Source of the DNA: Cyclobacteriaceae bacterium
Lineage (GTDB): Bacteria > Bacteroidota > Bacteroidia > Cytophagales > Cyclobacteriaceae
DNA length: 64,000 nucleotides
Reading direction: 5' to 3'
NCBI GenBank assembly: GCA_030584025.1
Contig: CP129487.1
Coordinates: forward strand, 3,997,001-4,061,000
This document shows positions 25,844-34,325 of the stretch, one piece after another. Position 1 is the first letter of the stretch; the number at the start of each line of letters is the position of its first letter. The notes beneath the pieces were generated by a model. It was not told the origin of the DNA. It made no database searches and was given only the letters and a program-made list of their open reading frames with translations. The position numbers and the translations under genes are program-made.

Positions 25844-26914
25844 TTACTCCTGAACCCCATTCTCGTCTTTATTCAGGCGAATGATCATTAACCGATCGAG
25901 AATAACACTCAGCAAAACGGAAAGACCAATCACGCCAAGTATCATATAGTTACCATCTACCTTGCGCAGCAGAGCAGCCAATGCAATATAGGTTAGCTGA
26001 ACCACCCCAAGCAGTATAGTTGTTTTGCTGTGGGTTAATCCGAGGCGCATAATGCTGTGGTGAATGTGACTCTTATCGGGTGTGAAGGGTGATTGCCCGC
26101 GGCTGATGCGAAGAATAAAAATCCGCATGGTATCAACCAGGGGAATGATGATGAAGCACACCGCGGCCGCCACCGTACCTGAAAAACGGTAGGGATGATC
26201 AACCGGCAGGTTGAAATTGGTATTGATGAAATAAATGGCCATGATGGAGAGCATCATGCCGGCAACCAAGGCACCGGTATCGCCCATAAAAATTTTTGAA
26301 GGCTCCCAATTGAAAATCAGAAACGCAACAATGGAGCCCACCATACAAAAGGCAAGGATGGCAAAAACCGAATCGCCAATAAGCAGAAACCAGATGCCGA
26401 ATGTTAAAAGCGAAATACTGGCCACCGTTCCGGCCAATCCATCCAGCCCGTCAATGAGGTTAAATGAGTTGGTGATGACGATGATGGTAAAAACCGTGAG
26501 GAGGTAACTTATGGCGATGGGAATTTCGTAGATACCAAAAAGTCCGTACATCGATTTTAGTCGCAAGTCGAACAACAAAACAAGAATGGTTGCCGCAACC
26601 ACTTGCCCCATGAGTTTCATGCTCGGCCGGAGTGGTACCAGGTCATCGCGTACACCAATGAAGAATACCATGAACAAGGCGATGAGAATCATGCGTATGT
26701 CACGCCAATGGGAGATATCAATCCAGATTAACGAAGCCACAAAGAAGCCTATGAAAATGGCGATGCCGCCCATGGATGGCGTTACCTTTTTATGGATTTT
26801 TCTGCGACCGGGTATATCCACCAAATTCTTTTCCAACGAGTATTTAATGATCACCGGGATGATCAGAAAGGAGATCACAAAAGAGGTTACCGCGCTGGCG
26901 AGAGGGTTGATCAT
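25844..26914 (-). CDS. WecA/MraY-type undecaprenyl-phosphate sugar-phosphate transferase
   Basis: A 356-residue integral membrane enzyme of glycosyltransferase family 4 (polyprenyl-phosphate HexNAc-1-P transferase), with about ten to eleven hydrophobic helices. Diagnostic motifs are present: SMGGIAIF near the second helix, the metal-binding FNLIDGLDGLAG, and NWEPSKIFMGDTGAL. The cytoplasmic loop ends with SPFTPDKSHIHHSIMRLG, typical of WecA/TagO rather than MraY. It would start lipid-linked assembly of a surface polysaccharide. It is the last gene of the five-gene sugar operon. Confidence 0.94.
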   Translation of the reverse strand: MINPLASAVTSFVISFLIIPVIIKYSLEKNLVDIPGRRKIHKKVTPSMGGIAIFIGFFVASLIWIDISHWRDIRMILIALFMVFFIGVRDDLVPLRPSMKLMGQVVAATILVLLFDLRLKSMYGLFGIYEIPIAISYLLTVFTIIVITNSFNLIDGLDGLAGTVASISLLTFGIWFLLIGDSVFAILAFCMVGSIVAFLIFNWEPSKIFMGDTGALVAGMMLSIMAIYFINTNFNLPVDHPYRFSGTVAAAVCFIIIPLVDTMRIFILRISRGQSPFTPDKSHIHHSIMRLGLTHSKTTILLGVVQLTYIALAALLRKVDGNYMILGVIGLSVLLSVILDRLMIIRLNKDENGVQE

Positions 26915-26968
26915 AATATTACCCAGTGAGATGGGTAAAATTAAGGATAATAGGGTGTGACGGGTATG

Positions 26969-28075
26969 CTAATGGGAAAAATATTGGCGGATACTGTCTG
27001 CAACATAAGCGATTTCGCCATCCGTAAGTTCAGGGTAAAGGGGAAGTGAAAGTACCTGATTTTGAAGGGAAGCGGCAACCGGAAAATCCAATTCTACATG
27101 ATTCAGGTGCCTATACGCAGGCGTAAATGGAAGGGCTTTGGGATAATGAACCAGGGTTTCAATGCCTTGTCCGGCCAGGTAGTTTTTTAAATCTTCGCGC
27201 TGTTGCGTACGAATACAAAACAGGTGATAGGTATGCGTTGACTGTGTACGTGCATGCGGCAATTGGATTTGAGTCACCTCACCAAGTTGGTGCAAATACG
27301 TGCGTGCAATCTCCTGTCGCCTGGTGTTCCATTGCTCCAGGTAGTTCAGCTTCACATTGAGGATGGCCGCCTGCAAGGTATCCATCCGGCTATTGGTTCC
27401 TTCAAACGCGTGATCATCTTTTACCAGTGCACCATGGTTGCGCAACCTGCGTACACGTTCTGCCAGAGATGAATCGCCCGTTACAATGCAGCCGGCATCG
27501 CCATACGCCCCCAGATTTTTTGTAGGATAAAAACTGAATGCCCCGGCAACACCCACTGTTCCGGCAAAGGCATCGCCATCTTTGGTGAGGTGACCTTGGG
27601 CACAATCTTCGATCAAAAATAAATTATGCTGATCGCAGATGGTTTTCAATTCATTAACCGGTGCAGCCTGACCGTACAAATGCACAGCTATTACTGCTTT
27701 TGTTCTTGAAGTGATTTTCTTTTTTACCTGTTCGGGATCAATTGTGTAACAACGCGAATCCACATCGCAAAAAACCGGAGTAGCGCCTGTTAGCGAAATG
27801 GTTTCTGCAGAAGGAATACAACTGAAAGCTGGAGTGATAACCTCATCACCCGCTTTGATGTTCAGTGCTTTTAAAATCAGGAAGAGTGAGTCGGTTCCAT
27901 TGCCCGTGCTGATGCAGTGTTTTGCAGAAAGTTTTTCCGCAAGAGCCTGTTCAAATTGCTTTACGGGTTCACCACCAATAAACTGAGCTTTTGTTAACAC
28001 AGCCGCAATGGCCCGATCTATTTCTGATCGGATTGCTGTGTATTGCGCATCAAGTTTTTGAAAAGGAATTTGCAC
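26969..28075 (-). CDS. DegT/DnrJ/EryC1-family sugar aminotransferase
   Basis: A 368-residue PLP-dependent aminotransferase of the DegT/DnrJ/EryC1/StrS family, which transfers an amino group to a keto-sugar nucleotide. The start is GTG. The PLP Lys lies near residue 184 in FSFYPTKNLGAYGDAG and the cofactor Asp in FLIEDCAQGH. The usual GTDSL and HLYGQAAP segments are present. The gene is eight bases from galE and within a surface-polysaccharide operon, so its substrate is presumably a 3- or 4-keto UDP- or dTDP-sugar for that polymer. Confidence 0.93.
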   Translation of the reverse strand: MQIPFQKLDAQYTAIRSEIDRAIAAVLTKAQFIGGEPVKQFEQALAEKLSAKHCISTGNGTDSLFLILKALNIKAGDEVITPAFSCIPSAETISLTGATPVFCDVDSRCYTIDPEQVKKKITSRTKAVIAVHLYGQAAPVNELKTICDQHNLFLIEDCAQGHLTKDGDAFAGTVGVAGAFSFYPTKNLGAYGDAGCIVTGDSSLAERVRRLRNHGALVKDDHAFEGTNSRMDTLQAAILNVKLNYLEQWNTRRQEIARTYLHQLGEVTQIQLPHARTQSTHTYHLFCIRTQQREDLKNYLAGQGIETLVHYPKALPFTPAYRHLNHVELDFPVAASLQNQVLSLPLYPELTDGEIAYVADSIRQYFSH

Positions 28076-28083
28076 CCCTAAAG

Positions 28084-29115
28084 TTACTGGCTTTTATGAA
28101 GCTTTTGCTCCCAGGCCCAGGCATGTTTCAGGCCATCCTCCATAGAGTAGCGGGCTTCCCACTTTAACGCGTTATTAACACGTGTTGGGTCGGCATAGAC
28201 TTTCTCCACATCACCCGGTCTGCGCGGGCCAATGACAAACGGGAGCTTGGCTCCTGTAGCCCGGATAAACGTGTTCACCAATTCCAACACAGAAGCACCT
28301 TTACCGGTGCCAACATTAAATACGTCATACACGTTTTTGCGCGAATCGTTCGCTAAATATTGCAGCGCTTTTACATGTACCTCGGCCAGGTCCATCACAT
28401 GAATGAAATCACGCACACACGAACCATCGGGTGTGTTATAATCGTTTCCGAAAACGGTTAACTTTTTTCGAAGTCCGATGGCAGTTTGTGTAATAAAAGG
28501 AACCAGGTTATTGGGAACACCAATCGGCAACTCACCGATCAACCCACTGGGGTGTGCCCCGATTGGATTGAAATAGCGAAGCGAAATGATGCGAGTGCCC
28601 GTATGATGCACATCTTCCAGAATACGTTCGCAGATTTGCTTGGTAGCACCGTATGGCGATTCAGCACGTTTAAAGGGAGCACGTTCATCAACCGGAATGG
28701 TATCGGGTTGACCATATACGGTGCAGGATGAAGAGAAGATAATATCCTTTACTCCGTTTTCTTCCATTACTTCCAACAGCGTAAGCAAAGAACCTACATT
28801 GTTTTGATGATAGCGCAAAGGCTTTTGCACAGATTCGCCTACAGACTTAAACGCAGCAAAGTGCATCACGCACGTAAACGGACCTTGTGTTTTAAATACG
28901 AATTGAAGAAAGTTCTTGTCGCGGCAATCGCCCTGATGAAAGCTAATGGCTTTACCGGTTATTTGTTGAATACCGGCAAGCAAGGTTTTATCGCTGGCGG
29001 AAAGGTTATCAACAATTACAGGTTCGTAACCGGAGTTGATTAACTCTACTACGGTATGCGCACCAATGTATCCCGCACCACCTGTTACTAAAATTTTGCC
29101 GCCAGTTTTTTTCAT
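28084..29115 (-). CDS. galE: UDP-glucose 4-epimerase
   Basis: A 343-residue extended short-chain dehydrogenase. The NAD motif is GGAGYIGAHT near the start, and the catalytic Ser and Tyr-Lys are in SSSCTVYGQP and YGATK. The C-terminal features GVPNNLVPFITQ, NTPDGSCVRDFIHVMDLAEVH and GTGKGASVLELV are typical GalE. It interconverts UDP-glucose and UDP-galactose, possibly also the N-acetyl forms, for polysaccharide synthesis. Its start shares a base with the stop of the upstream dehydrogenase gene (29115), implying translational coupling. Confidence 0.95.
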   Translation of the reverse strand: MKKTGGKILVTGGAGYIGAHTVVELINSGYEPVIVDNLSASDKTLLAGIQQITGKAISFHQGDCRDKNFLQFVFKTQGPFTCVMHFAAFKSVGESVQKPLRYHQNNVGSLLTLLEVMEENGVKDIIFSSSCTVYGQPDTIPVDERAPFKRAESPYGATKQICERILEDVHHTGTRIISLRYFNPIGAHPSGLIGELPIGVPNNLVPFITQTAIGLRKKLTVFGNDYNTPDGSCVRDFIHVMDLAEVHVKALQYLANDSRKNVYDVFNVGTGKGASVLELVNTFIRATGAKLPFVIGPRRPGDVEKVYADPTRVNNALKWEARYSMEDGLKHAWAWEQKLHKSQ

Positions 29116-30365
29116 TAAAGTCGGGAGGTTGTAATTGATTTGTCGAGGAATCCCTTCACATCATATACCACCGTATTGGATTGTTTGATGACACTCCAGT
29201 CAAGCGACTTGAATTCATCATGACCAACAGCTAATACAATGGCGTGGTATTTTTTTGAAAGTTTGTTAACTAAAGATAACCCGTATTCGTGCTTAACTTC
29301 TTCGTTGTCGGCTTGCGGATCGTAAATGTCTACATTGGTTCCGTAGCTTTTTAGTTCGTTGATTACATCCACCACCTTGCTGTTTCGGATATCCGGACAG
29401 TTTTCCTTGAAGGTAATGCCCATCACCAGTACATCTGCTCCATAAACCGGCAGTTGATTTTTTGCCATCAACTTGATGACGTTGCCTGCAATGTGTGCCC
29501 CCATGTTGTCATTGATTCTCCGGCCGGCTAAAATCACTTCAGGGTGATACCCCATGCTTTCAGCTTTGTAGGTGAGGTAGTACGGATCAACACCAATGCA
29601 ATGCCCGCCAACCAATCCAGGTTTGAAGGGAAGGAAATTCCACTTCGTTCCGGCAGCTTCCAACACTTCGTGCGTGTCGATGCCCATTTTGTCAAAAATC
29701 AGCGCTAGCTCATTTACGAAAGCGATATTGATATCGCGTTGCGCATTTTCAATAACCTTTGCGGCTTCGGCTACTCGAATAGAAGAGGCTTTGTGCGTAC
29801 CGGCCTGGATTACTTTTTGGTAGAGTTGATCAACCTTTTCAGCTACATCTGGGGTGCTTCCGCTGGTAACTTTTTTGATGGTGGTAACACGATGCAGTTT
29901 ATCACCCGGGTTAATGCGCTCAGGAGAATAGCCGCAGAAGAAGTCAACATTGTATTTCAGGCCGCTAACCTGTTCGATAATAGGCACGCAATCTTCTTCG
30001 GTACAACCGGGATAGACCGTGGATTCATAAATGACGATGTCTCCTTTTTTGATTACGGAACCTACGGTTTTGCTGGCGCTTTGTAACGGACGTAAATCGG
30101 GCTTTCGGTATTCATCAACCGGTGTGGGTACGGTTACAATAAAATAATTTACTGACTTCAGATCGTTCAGGTCGTGCGAGAAGGTAAGTTTCGTAGCTGC
30201 TTTCAGTTCATGGTCTTCCACTTCGCGTGTACGGTCATGACCTTTTTTTAACTCGGCAATGCGTTCTTTGTTGATGTCAAAACCAACAACATCCATCACC
30301 TTGCCGAATTCAACAGCCAGGGGCAGTCCAACGTATCCTAATCCAATAATTCCGATTTTATCCAT
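29115..30365 (-). CDS. UDP-sugar 6-dehydrogenase (TviB/WbpO-like)
   Basis: A 416-residue nucleotide-sugar dehydrogenase that oxidises C6 of a UDP-hexose or UDP-N-acetylhexosamine to a uronate in two NAD+-dependent steps. The NAD motif is [15 protein letters not shown]; the catalytic Cys lies in [21 protein letters not shown]; the C-terminal domain has [18 protein letters not shown]. Sequence layout favours the TviB/WbpO/CapL branch (UDP-HexNAc dehydrogenases) over UDP-glucose dehydrogenase, but the substrate is not certain. It lies between the epimerase and galE genes. Confidence 0.93.
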   Translation of the reverse strand: MDKIGIIGLGYVGLPLAVEFGKVMDVVGFDINKERIAELKKGHDRTREVEDHELKAATKLTFSHDLNDLKSVNYFIVTVPTPVDEYRKPDLRPLQSASKTVGSVIKKGDIVIYESTVYPGCTEEDCVPIIEQVSGLKYNVDFFCGYSPERINPGDKLHRVTTIKKVTSGSTPDVAEKVDQLYQKVIQAGTHKASSIRVAEAAKVIENAQRDINIAFVNELALIFDKMGIDTHEVLEAAGTKWNFLPFKPGLVGGHCIGVDPYYLTYKAESMGYHPEVILAGRRINDNMGAHIAGNVIKLMAKNQLPVYGADVLVMGITFKENCPDIRNSKVVDVINELKSYGTNVDIYDPQADNEEVKHEYGLSLVNKLSKKYHAIVLAVGHDEFKSLDWSVIKQSNTVVYDVKGFLDKSITTSRL

Positions 30366-30373
30366 GTAAAATT

Positions 30374-31399
30374 TTATTTCTTGATTTTATAGTATTCCGT
30401 ATACCACTCAATGAATTTGCCAATGCCATCTTCAATGCTGGTAGCAGGTTTAAATCCGGCATCGCGCATCAAGTCATCCACATCGGCATAGGTTTCAGGC
30501 ACATCGCCATCCTGGATGGGCATAAAATTCTTGATGGCTTTTTTTCCAAGCTTCTCTTCGATTACTTCAATGAAACGAAGCAACTGCACCGGCTTATTGT
30601 TACCGATGTTATAAATTTTGTAAGGCGCAAAACTGGTGGCAGGATCGGGTTGATGACCATCCCAACTTGCGTTTGGTTTTGGTGCTAATGGTACAAGGCG
30701 TTTAATACCTTCAACAATATCATCAATGTAGGTAAAGTCGCGAAGCATTTTACCGTGGTTGTACACATCAATGGGTTTTCCTTCCACAATCGCTTTCGTG
30801 AAAATGAACAGCGCCATATCGGGTCTTCCATACGGACCATATACCGTAAAGAAACGAAATCCCGTTGTGGGTAAATTATATAACGCTGAGTAGGTATGTG
30901 CCATCAATTCATTCGACTTTTTTGAAGCGGCATACAACGAGAGCGGATGATCAACATTGTGGTGCACCGAGAACGGCATCTTTTTATTGGCACCATACAC
31001 CGAGCTGGATGATGCATACACGAGATGCTCCGTTTTGTTATGACGACAAGCTTCCAGGATATTCAGAAAGCCATGCATGTTACTTTCCAGGTATGCGTAC
31101 GGGTTGGTGAGGGAGTAACGCACACCGGCCTGTGCGGCCAGGTTTACTACGTATTTAAATTGATGCTCCTTGAACAAGGCATCAATTTTCTTTTTGTCTG
31201 TTAGATCAGCTTCAACAAACGTAAAATCCGGTAACGATTTAAGGATGTTTAACCGCGATTGTTTCAGCGTTACATCGTAGTAATCGTTCAGGTTGTCGGT
31301 GCCGGTTACGGCATACCCTTCGGCACAAAGCCGCTTGCTCAGGTGAAACCCGATGAAGCCTGCAGCGCCTGTGATCAAAACCTTATTTTTGGTAGTCAT
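30374..31399 (-). CDS. UDP-glucuronate 4-epimerase-like (CapI/LpsL) enzyme
   Basis: A 341-residue extended short-chain dehydrogenase. The NAD motif is [14 protein letters not shown] and the catalytic Tyr-Lys is in [27 protein letters not shown] and [18 protein letters not shown] are hallmarks of the CapI/LpsL branch, which converts UDP-glucuronate to UDP-galacturonate. Together with the downstream dehydrogenase it could supply a uronic acid for a surface polymer. It is the first gene of the operon, with a -7 promoter box about 20 bases upstream. Confidence 0.93.
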   Translation of the reverse strand: MTTKNKVLITGAAGFIGFHLSKRLCAEGYAVTGTDNLNDYYDVTLKQSRLNILKSLPDFTFVEADLTDKKKIDALFKEHQFKYVVNLAAQAGVRYSLTNPYAYLESNMHGFLNILEACRHNKTEHLVYASSSSVYGANKKMPFSVHHNVDHPLSLYAASKKSNELMAHTYSALYNLPTTGFRFFTVYGPYGRPDMALFIFTKAIVEGKPIDVYNHGKMLRDFTYIDDIVEGIKRLVPLAPKPNASWDGHQPDPATSFAPYKIYNIGNNKPVQLLRFIEVIEEKLGKKAIKNFMPIQDGDVPETYADVDDLMRDAGFKPATSIEDGIGKFIEWYTEYYKIKK

Positions 31400-31419
31400 T
31401 TACAATGGTAAAAGGAGTG

Positions 31420-31427
31420 CAAAACTA
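31420..31427 (-). promoter_or_regulatory. -7 promoter box (TAGTTTTG) of polysaccharide operon
   Basis: Minus-strand match to TAnnTTTG, 21 bases from the start codon of the epimerase gene that opens the five-gene operon. Confidence 0.5.
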
Positions 31428-31499
31428 ATAATTTATGGGCTGCGACCGTTAATTTGCCCCGATTTTCAATAAACTTGCGCAACCCCGTTTTAACCGGTT

Positions 31500-32165
31500 T
31501 TGAACAGAATTATCGTACAGCTACTGAAGAAAGAGTTCATCCTGGAGCTCAGGCGTAAGTCGGTTATTGCCGGCCTTGGACTTTACCTGTTCAGCCTGAT
31601 TTTTATCTGCTACCTCACGTTTAACCTGAAGCAAAATTCCATCAGCCCCGCCACCTGGTCAGCTTTGTTTTGGCTCACTATTTTATTCTCGGTAGTGAAT
31701 AGCGTAGCTAAAAGTTTTATTGGCGAAAAGAAAGGGGTATTCATTTACCTGTACACGATTGCCAGTCCGCAGCAGATTATTATTTCAAAGATTCTTTACA
31801 ATGCTTTACTCAGCTTGCTGATTTCGCTAACCGGTTATTTTTTGTTCTCGATTTTTATTTTCAATCCCGTACAGGATCAGCTTACATTTTTCCTGGTGTT
31901 GTTACTGACTTCTATCGGTTTCTCTACTTCGTTGAGTTTAATCTCCGGCATCGCGGCAAAAGCAAACAACAGCAATGTATTGATGGCTGTGCTTAGTTTT
32001 CCGGTGGTGATTTCCATTTTGCTGATGGCCGTTCGGGCTACAAAAAATGCGTTGGATGGATTGGAACTTTCTGCCAGTTCAGATGAGTTGTTAAACCTGC
32101 TGGCGATTAATATTATTTCCGGTGCGTTGGGGTACATTTTGTTCCCGTATATTTGGCGCAGTTAA
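31500..32165 (+). CDS. ccmB: Heme exporter protein B
   Basis: A 221-residue membrane protein with six hydrophobic helices, the CcmB permease subunit of the CcmAB(C) ABC machinery in cytochrome c maturation System I. The start is a TTG giving NRIIVQLLKKEFILELRRKS, the conserved CcmB opening; the motif FIGEKKGVFIYLYTIASPQQII also fits. It is followed by ccmC 80 bases downstream. The ATPase gene ccmA is not in this cluster. Confidence 0.92.
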   Translation: MNRIIVQLLKKEFILELRRKSVIAGLGLYLFSLIFICYLTFNLKQNSISPATWSALFWLTILFSVVNSVAKSFIGEKKGVFIYLYTIASPQQIIISKILYNALLSLLISLTGYFLFSIFIFNPVQDQLTFFLVLLLTSIGFSTSLSLISGIAAKANNSNVLMAVLSFPVVISILLMAVRATKNALDGLELSASSDELLNLLAINIISGALGYILFPYIWRS

Positions 32166-32167
32166 AC

Positions 32168-32237
32168 CAGTAGGCAGTCTACAGTAGGCAATAAGCAATC
32201 GTAACGTTGCCTATGGCCCATTGCCTACTGCCTACTG
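32168..32237. repeat. Inverted repeat of 'cagtaggca / tgcctactg' units
   Basis: Left units cagtaggcag (32168) and cagtaggcaata (32182) face right units ttgcctatgg (32207), attgcctactg and cctactg (to 32237), with short spacers. The arms can fold into an imperfect hairpin filling the gap between ccmB and ccmC. It resembles dispersed palindromic repeats of Bacteroidota rather than a coding or promoter element. Confidence 0.7.
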
Positions 32238-32245
32238 AACTTAAA

Positions 32246-32905
32246 ATGAAGACCTGGTTAAAAATAGTAGCCGTTGTTTTGTTGGTGTACGTGCATACAG
32301 CCGGATTGTTAATGGATGTACCACGGCTGAATATTTTAAATGAAACCGTGCGTGCCTTGTATTTTCACGTGCCCATGTGGTTTGGCATGGTGTTGTTGTA
32401 CATGATGTCGGTGTACTATGCTGTTCGTTACCTGCGTAATCCATTGTCTGATTTTGATACCTACTCGGTTACGTACGCTCATGTAGGCACTGCGTTTGGT
32501 GTATTGGGTATGGTTACCGGTATGCTGTGGGCGAATTACACCTGGGGTTCTCCCTGGCATGGCGATCCGAAACAAAACGGAGCAGCCATCGCGTTGTTGG
32601 TATACCTCGCGTATTTTGTGTTAAGGGGTTCGCTTGAAAATGAAGAGCAGCGCGCCCGACTGGGTGCGGTGTATAACATCTTTGCCTTTGCAGCGATGAT
32701 TCCGTTGATTTTTATCATACCGCGCCTCACCAGCAGCATGCATCCAGGCAGTGGTGGCAATCCGGGTTTCAATGCCTATGATTTAGATAGTCGTATGCGC
32801 CTTGTATTTTACCCCGCAGTGTTGGCCTGGTTCTTAATCGGGTTGTGGATTGTGAATATTCGGGTGCGCATTAAAAAGTTGGAAGAGCGTGAAATTCAAC
32901 GTTAG
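32246..32905 (+). CDS. ccmC: Heme export/ligation protein C
   Basis: A 219-residue membrane protein with six helices of the heme-handling CcmC/CcmF/CcsA superfamily. The start at 32246 gives KTWLKIVAVVLLVYVHTAGL; the open frame before it comes from the repeat. The periplasmic Trp-rich heme segment is ANYTWGSPWHGDPKQNG, a variant of the WWD motif, flanked by conserved His residues (HVPMWFG, SSMHPGSGGN). CcmC loads heme onto CcmE. The next genes on the strand are a toxin-antitoxin pair, then the rest of the ccm set. Confidence 0.93.
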   Translation: MKTWLKIVAVVLLVYVHTAGLLMDVPRLNILNETVRALYFHVPMWFGMVLLYMMSVYYAVRYLRNPLSDFDTYSVTYAHVGTAFGVLGMVTGMLWANYTWGSPWHGDPKQNGAAIALLVYLAYFVLRGSLENEEQRARLGAVYNIFAFAAMIPLIFIIPRLTSSMHPGSGGNPGFNAYDLDSRMRLVFYPAVLAWFLIGLWIVNIRVRIKKLEEREIQR

Positions 32906-32981
32906 CTTTCCTACACTTAAAATACTGACGTGCAACTTTTTGCAGGGTTTAGTATGTTTACAATAAGAAATCACACGGTGT

Positions 32982-33203
32982 ATGGGTAACACAATAACAC
33001 TTAGAGTAAAAAACAAAGACAAATTTGATCGTCTTCTGGCATTGATTCATGATCTGGATTATGTAGAGATATTAAAAAAGGATCAAGGAGATAAGGATAA
33101 GAAGGTTTCATCCGATGATTTTTTTGCTTTGGCAGGTATTTGGAAGAATAGGAATATTTCCGCTAGAGAGCTAAGAGAAAAGGCATGGCCAAAAACAAAG
33201 TAG
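32982..33203 (+). CDS. Small antitoxin-like protein (VapB position)
   Basis: A 73-residue charged protein with no recognised domain. It begins with a beta-strand-like GNTITLRVKNKDKFDRLLALI, which could form a dimeric DNA-binding or wing segment. It ends with a basic, helical ARELREKAWPKTK that would wrap the toxin. It overlaps the PIN-domain gene by 19 bases, the usual arrangement for an antitoxin and its toxin. Function is inferred from this position, size and charge. Confidence 0.65.
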   Translation: MGNTITLRVKNKDKFDRLLALIHDLDYVEILKKDQGDKDKKVSSDDFFALAGIWKNRNISARELREKAWPKTK

Positions 33204-33574
33204 TTCTTTGCGACACCAACATTCTCATAGAGCTTTCAAAAAGCAATATTGAAGTCGTTGAAGAATTGAGAAGCATTGGATCAGCGAATATTGCGGTTAG
33301 CTCAGTTTCGGCAGGAGAACTGATTGTTGGCGCCCTAAATAAAAATGACCTCAATAAAATAAAAAAGGCACTTGCGGCAATTCAGGTTGTTTACCTCAAT
33401 GAAGTAATCTCTCTCAAATCGTTGGAGCTGTTAGAGGCCTACTCATTGAGTCATGGCCTTGATATTCCAGATTCATTGATAGCAGCAACTGCACTCGTTA
33501 ACGACCTTCAACTTTATACACTTAATTTGAAACATTTTAAGTTTATTAAAGGGCTTCGCTTATATACTAGCTAA
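33185..33574 (+). CDS. vapC: PIN-domain toxin, VapC family
   Basis: A 129-residue PIN-domain ribonuclease of the type II toxin VapC class, which cleaves RNA (tRNA or rRNA) with Mg2+ or Mn2+. The acidic active-site residues are visible: Asp10 in LCDTNILIEL, Glu45 in SAGELIVGA and Asp96 in LDIPDSLIAA. The terminal LYTLNLKHFKFI matches the usual TxNxKHF motif. The upstream 73-residue protein is the likely antitoxin. The pair sits between ccmC and the ccmD-like gene, only ten bases before the latter. Confidence 0.88.
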   Translation: MAKNKVVLCDTNILIELSKSNIEVVEELRSIGSANIAVSSVSAGELIVGALNKNDLNKIKKALAAIQVVYLNEVISLKSLELLEAYSLSHGLDIPDSLIAATALVNDLQLYTLNLKHFKFIKGLRLYTS

Positions 33575-33584
33575 ATCATAAATC

Positions 33585-33803
33585 ATGAAATCAATTGTAC
33601 GTTACGCTATCGGTGTTGTTTTGTTTTTTCTTAGCACTACAGTCAGCCTTAATGCACAACCGGTAGAAATGGCCGACACCATGCGGTCGGAAGGAAAAAT
33701 TTATGTAGTGGTGGGTATCGTACTCATTGTGCTGGCAGGACTGATTATCTACCTCTTTATGCTCGACCGTAGGGTAAAAAAGCTTGAAAACGGGCAGAAA
33801 TAG
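33585..33803 (+). CDS. CcmD-like small membrane protein
   Basis: A 72-residue protein with a signal-like N-terminus (ending SLNAQ), a single membrane helix at about residues 38-60 (KIYVVVGIVLIVLAGLIIYLFM) and a positively charged end DRRVKKLE. This matches the CcmD-like proteins of Bacteroidota ccm clusters, small adaptors that stabilise the CcmC-CcmE complex. It lies ten bases after vapC and 80 bases before ccmE. Confidence 0.78.
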   Translation: MKSIVRYAIGVVLFFLSTTVSLNAQPVEMADTMRSEGKIYVVVGIVLIVLAGLIIYLFMLDRRVKKLENGQK

Positions 33804-33883
33804 GCCATTTTCAGGTTGACAAAAATCACTGGCTTTACGGGGTTTTTGGGTTAATTTTGGGCAGTTTTAAGCGGGGGAGAAGC

Positions 33884-34294
33884 ATGAAAAAATCGCACAT
33901 CTTTATCATTGTTATTATAGCCGTGGCGGTGGCCATTATTGTGTCATCTACCAACGAAGCCAGTACATACGTTACATTTTCCGAAGCCTATCAACTGGCT
34001 TCAACCGGTAATTCCAAAAGCATTCATGTAGTAGGGGAGTTGAAAAAAGATACGGATGGAAAAGTAGTTGGTATTGAGCCTGGTGCAGATAAGGTTTCGT
34101 TTTCATTTATCATGGTAGATGAAGGCGGCAAGGAGCAGCAGGTGTTTTACAACGAACCCATGCCACAGGATTTTACCCGTTCAGAAAAAGTGGTGGTGAT
34201 TGGCAGCTATAAGGGCGAATCATTCTATGCCGAAAAAATATTGCTGAAGTGTCCTTCCAAATACCAGGAGAACTCCATCAATGCGGGTATTTAA
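33884..34294 (+). CDS. ccmE: Cytochrome c maturation heme chaperone CcmE (CXXXY type)
   Basis: A 136-residue periplasmic heme chaperone anchored by one N-terminal helix (about residues 5-22). The start at 33884 follows a purine-rich GGGGGAGAAG Shine-Dalgarno-like stretch. The OB-fold domain has YVTFSEAYQLASTGNSKSIHVVGELKK and ends LKCPSKY with Cys123 and Tyr127. In classical CcmE a His in HXXXY binds heme covalently; this one has Cys, as in the variant System I known from archaea and some bacteria that also lack CcmH. No ccmH or ccmG is seen here, in agreement. Confidence 0.92.
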   Translation: MKKSHIFIIVIIAVAVAIIVSSTNEASTYVTFSEAYQLASTGNSKSIHVVGELKKDTDGKVVGIEPGADKVSFSFIMVDEGGKEQQVFYNEPMPQDFTRSEKVVVIGSYKGESFYAEKILLKCPSKYQENSINAGI

Positions 34295-34325
34295 TTTTTC
34301 TTCAGTCGTAATTTCCTGATTCAAC

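Noticed and set aside
32982..33574. Toxin-antitoxin pair as part of a larger mobile element
   Set aside because: No integrase, transposase, direct repeats or attachment sites were seen around it.
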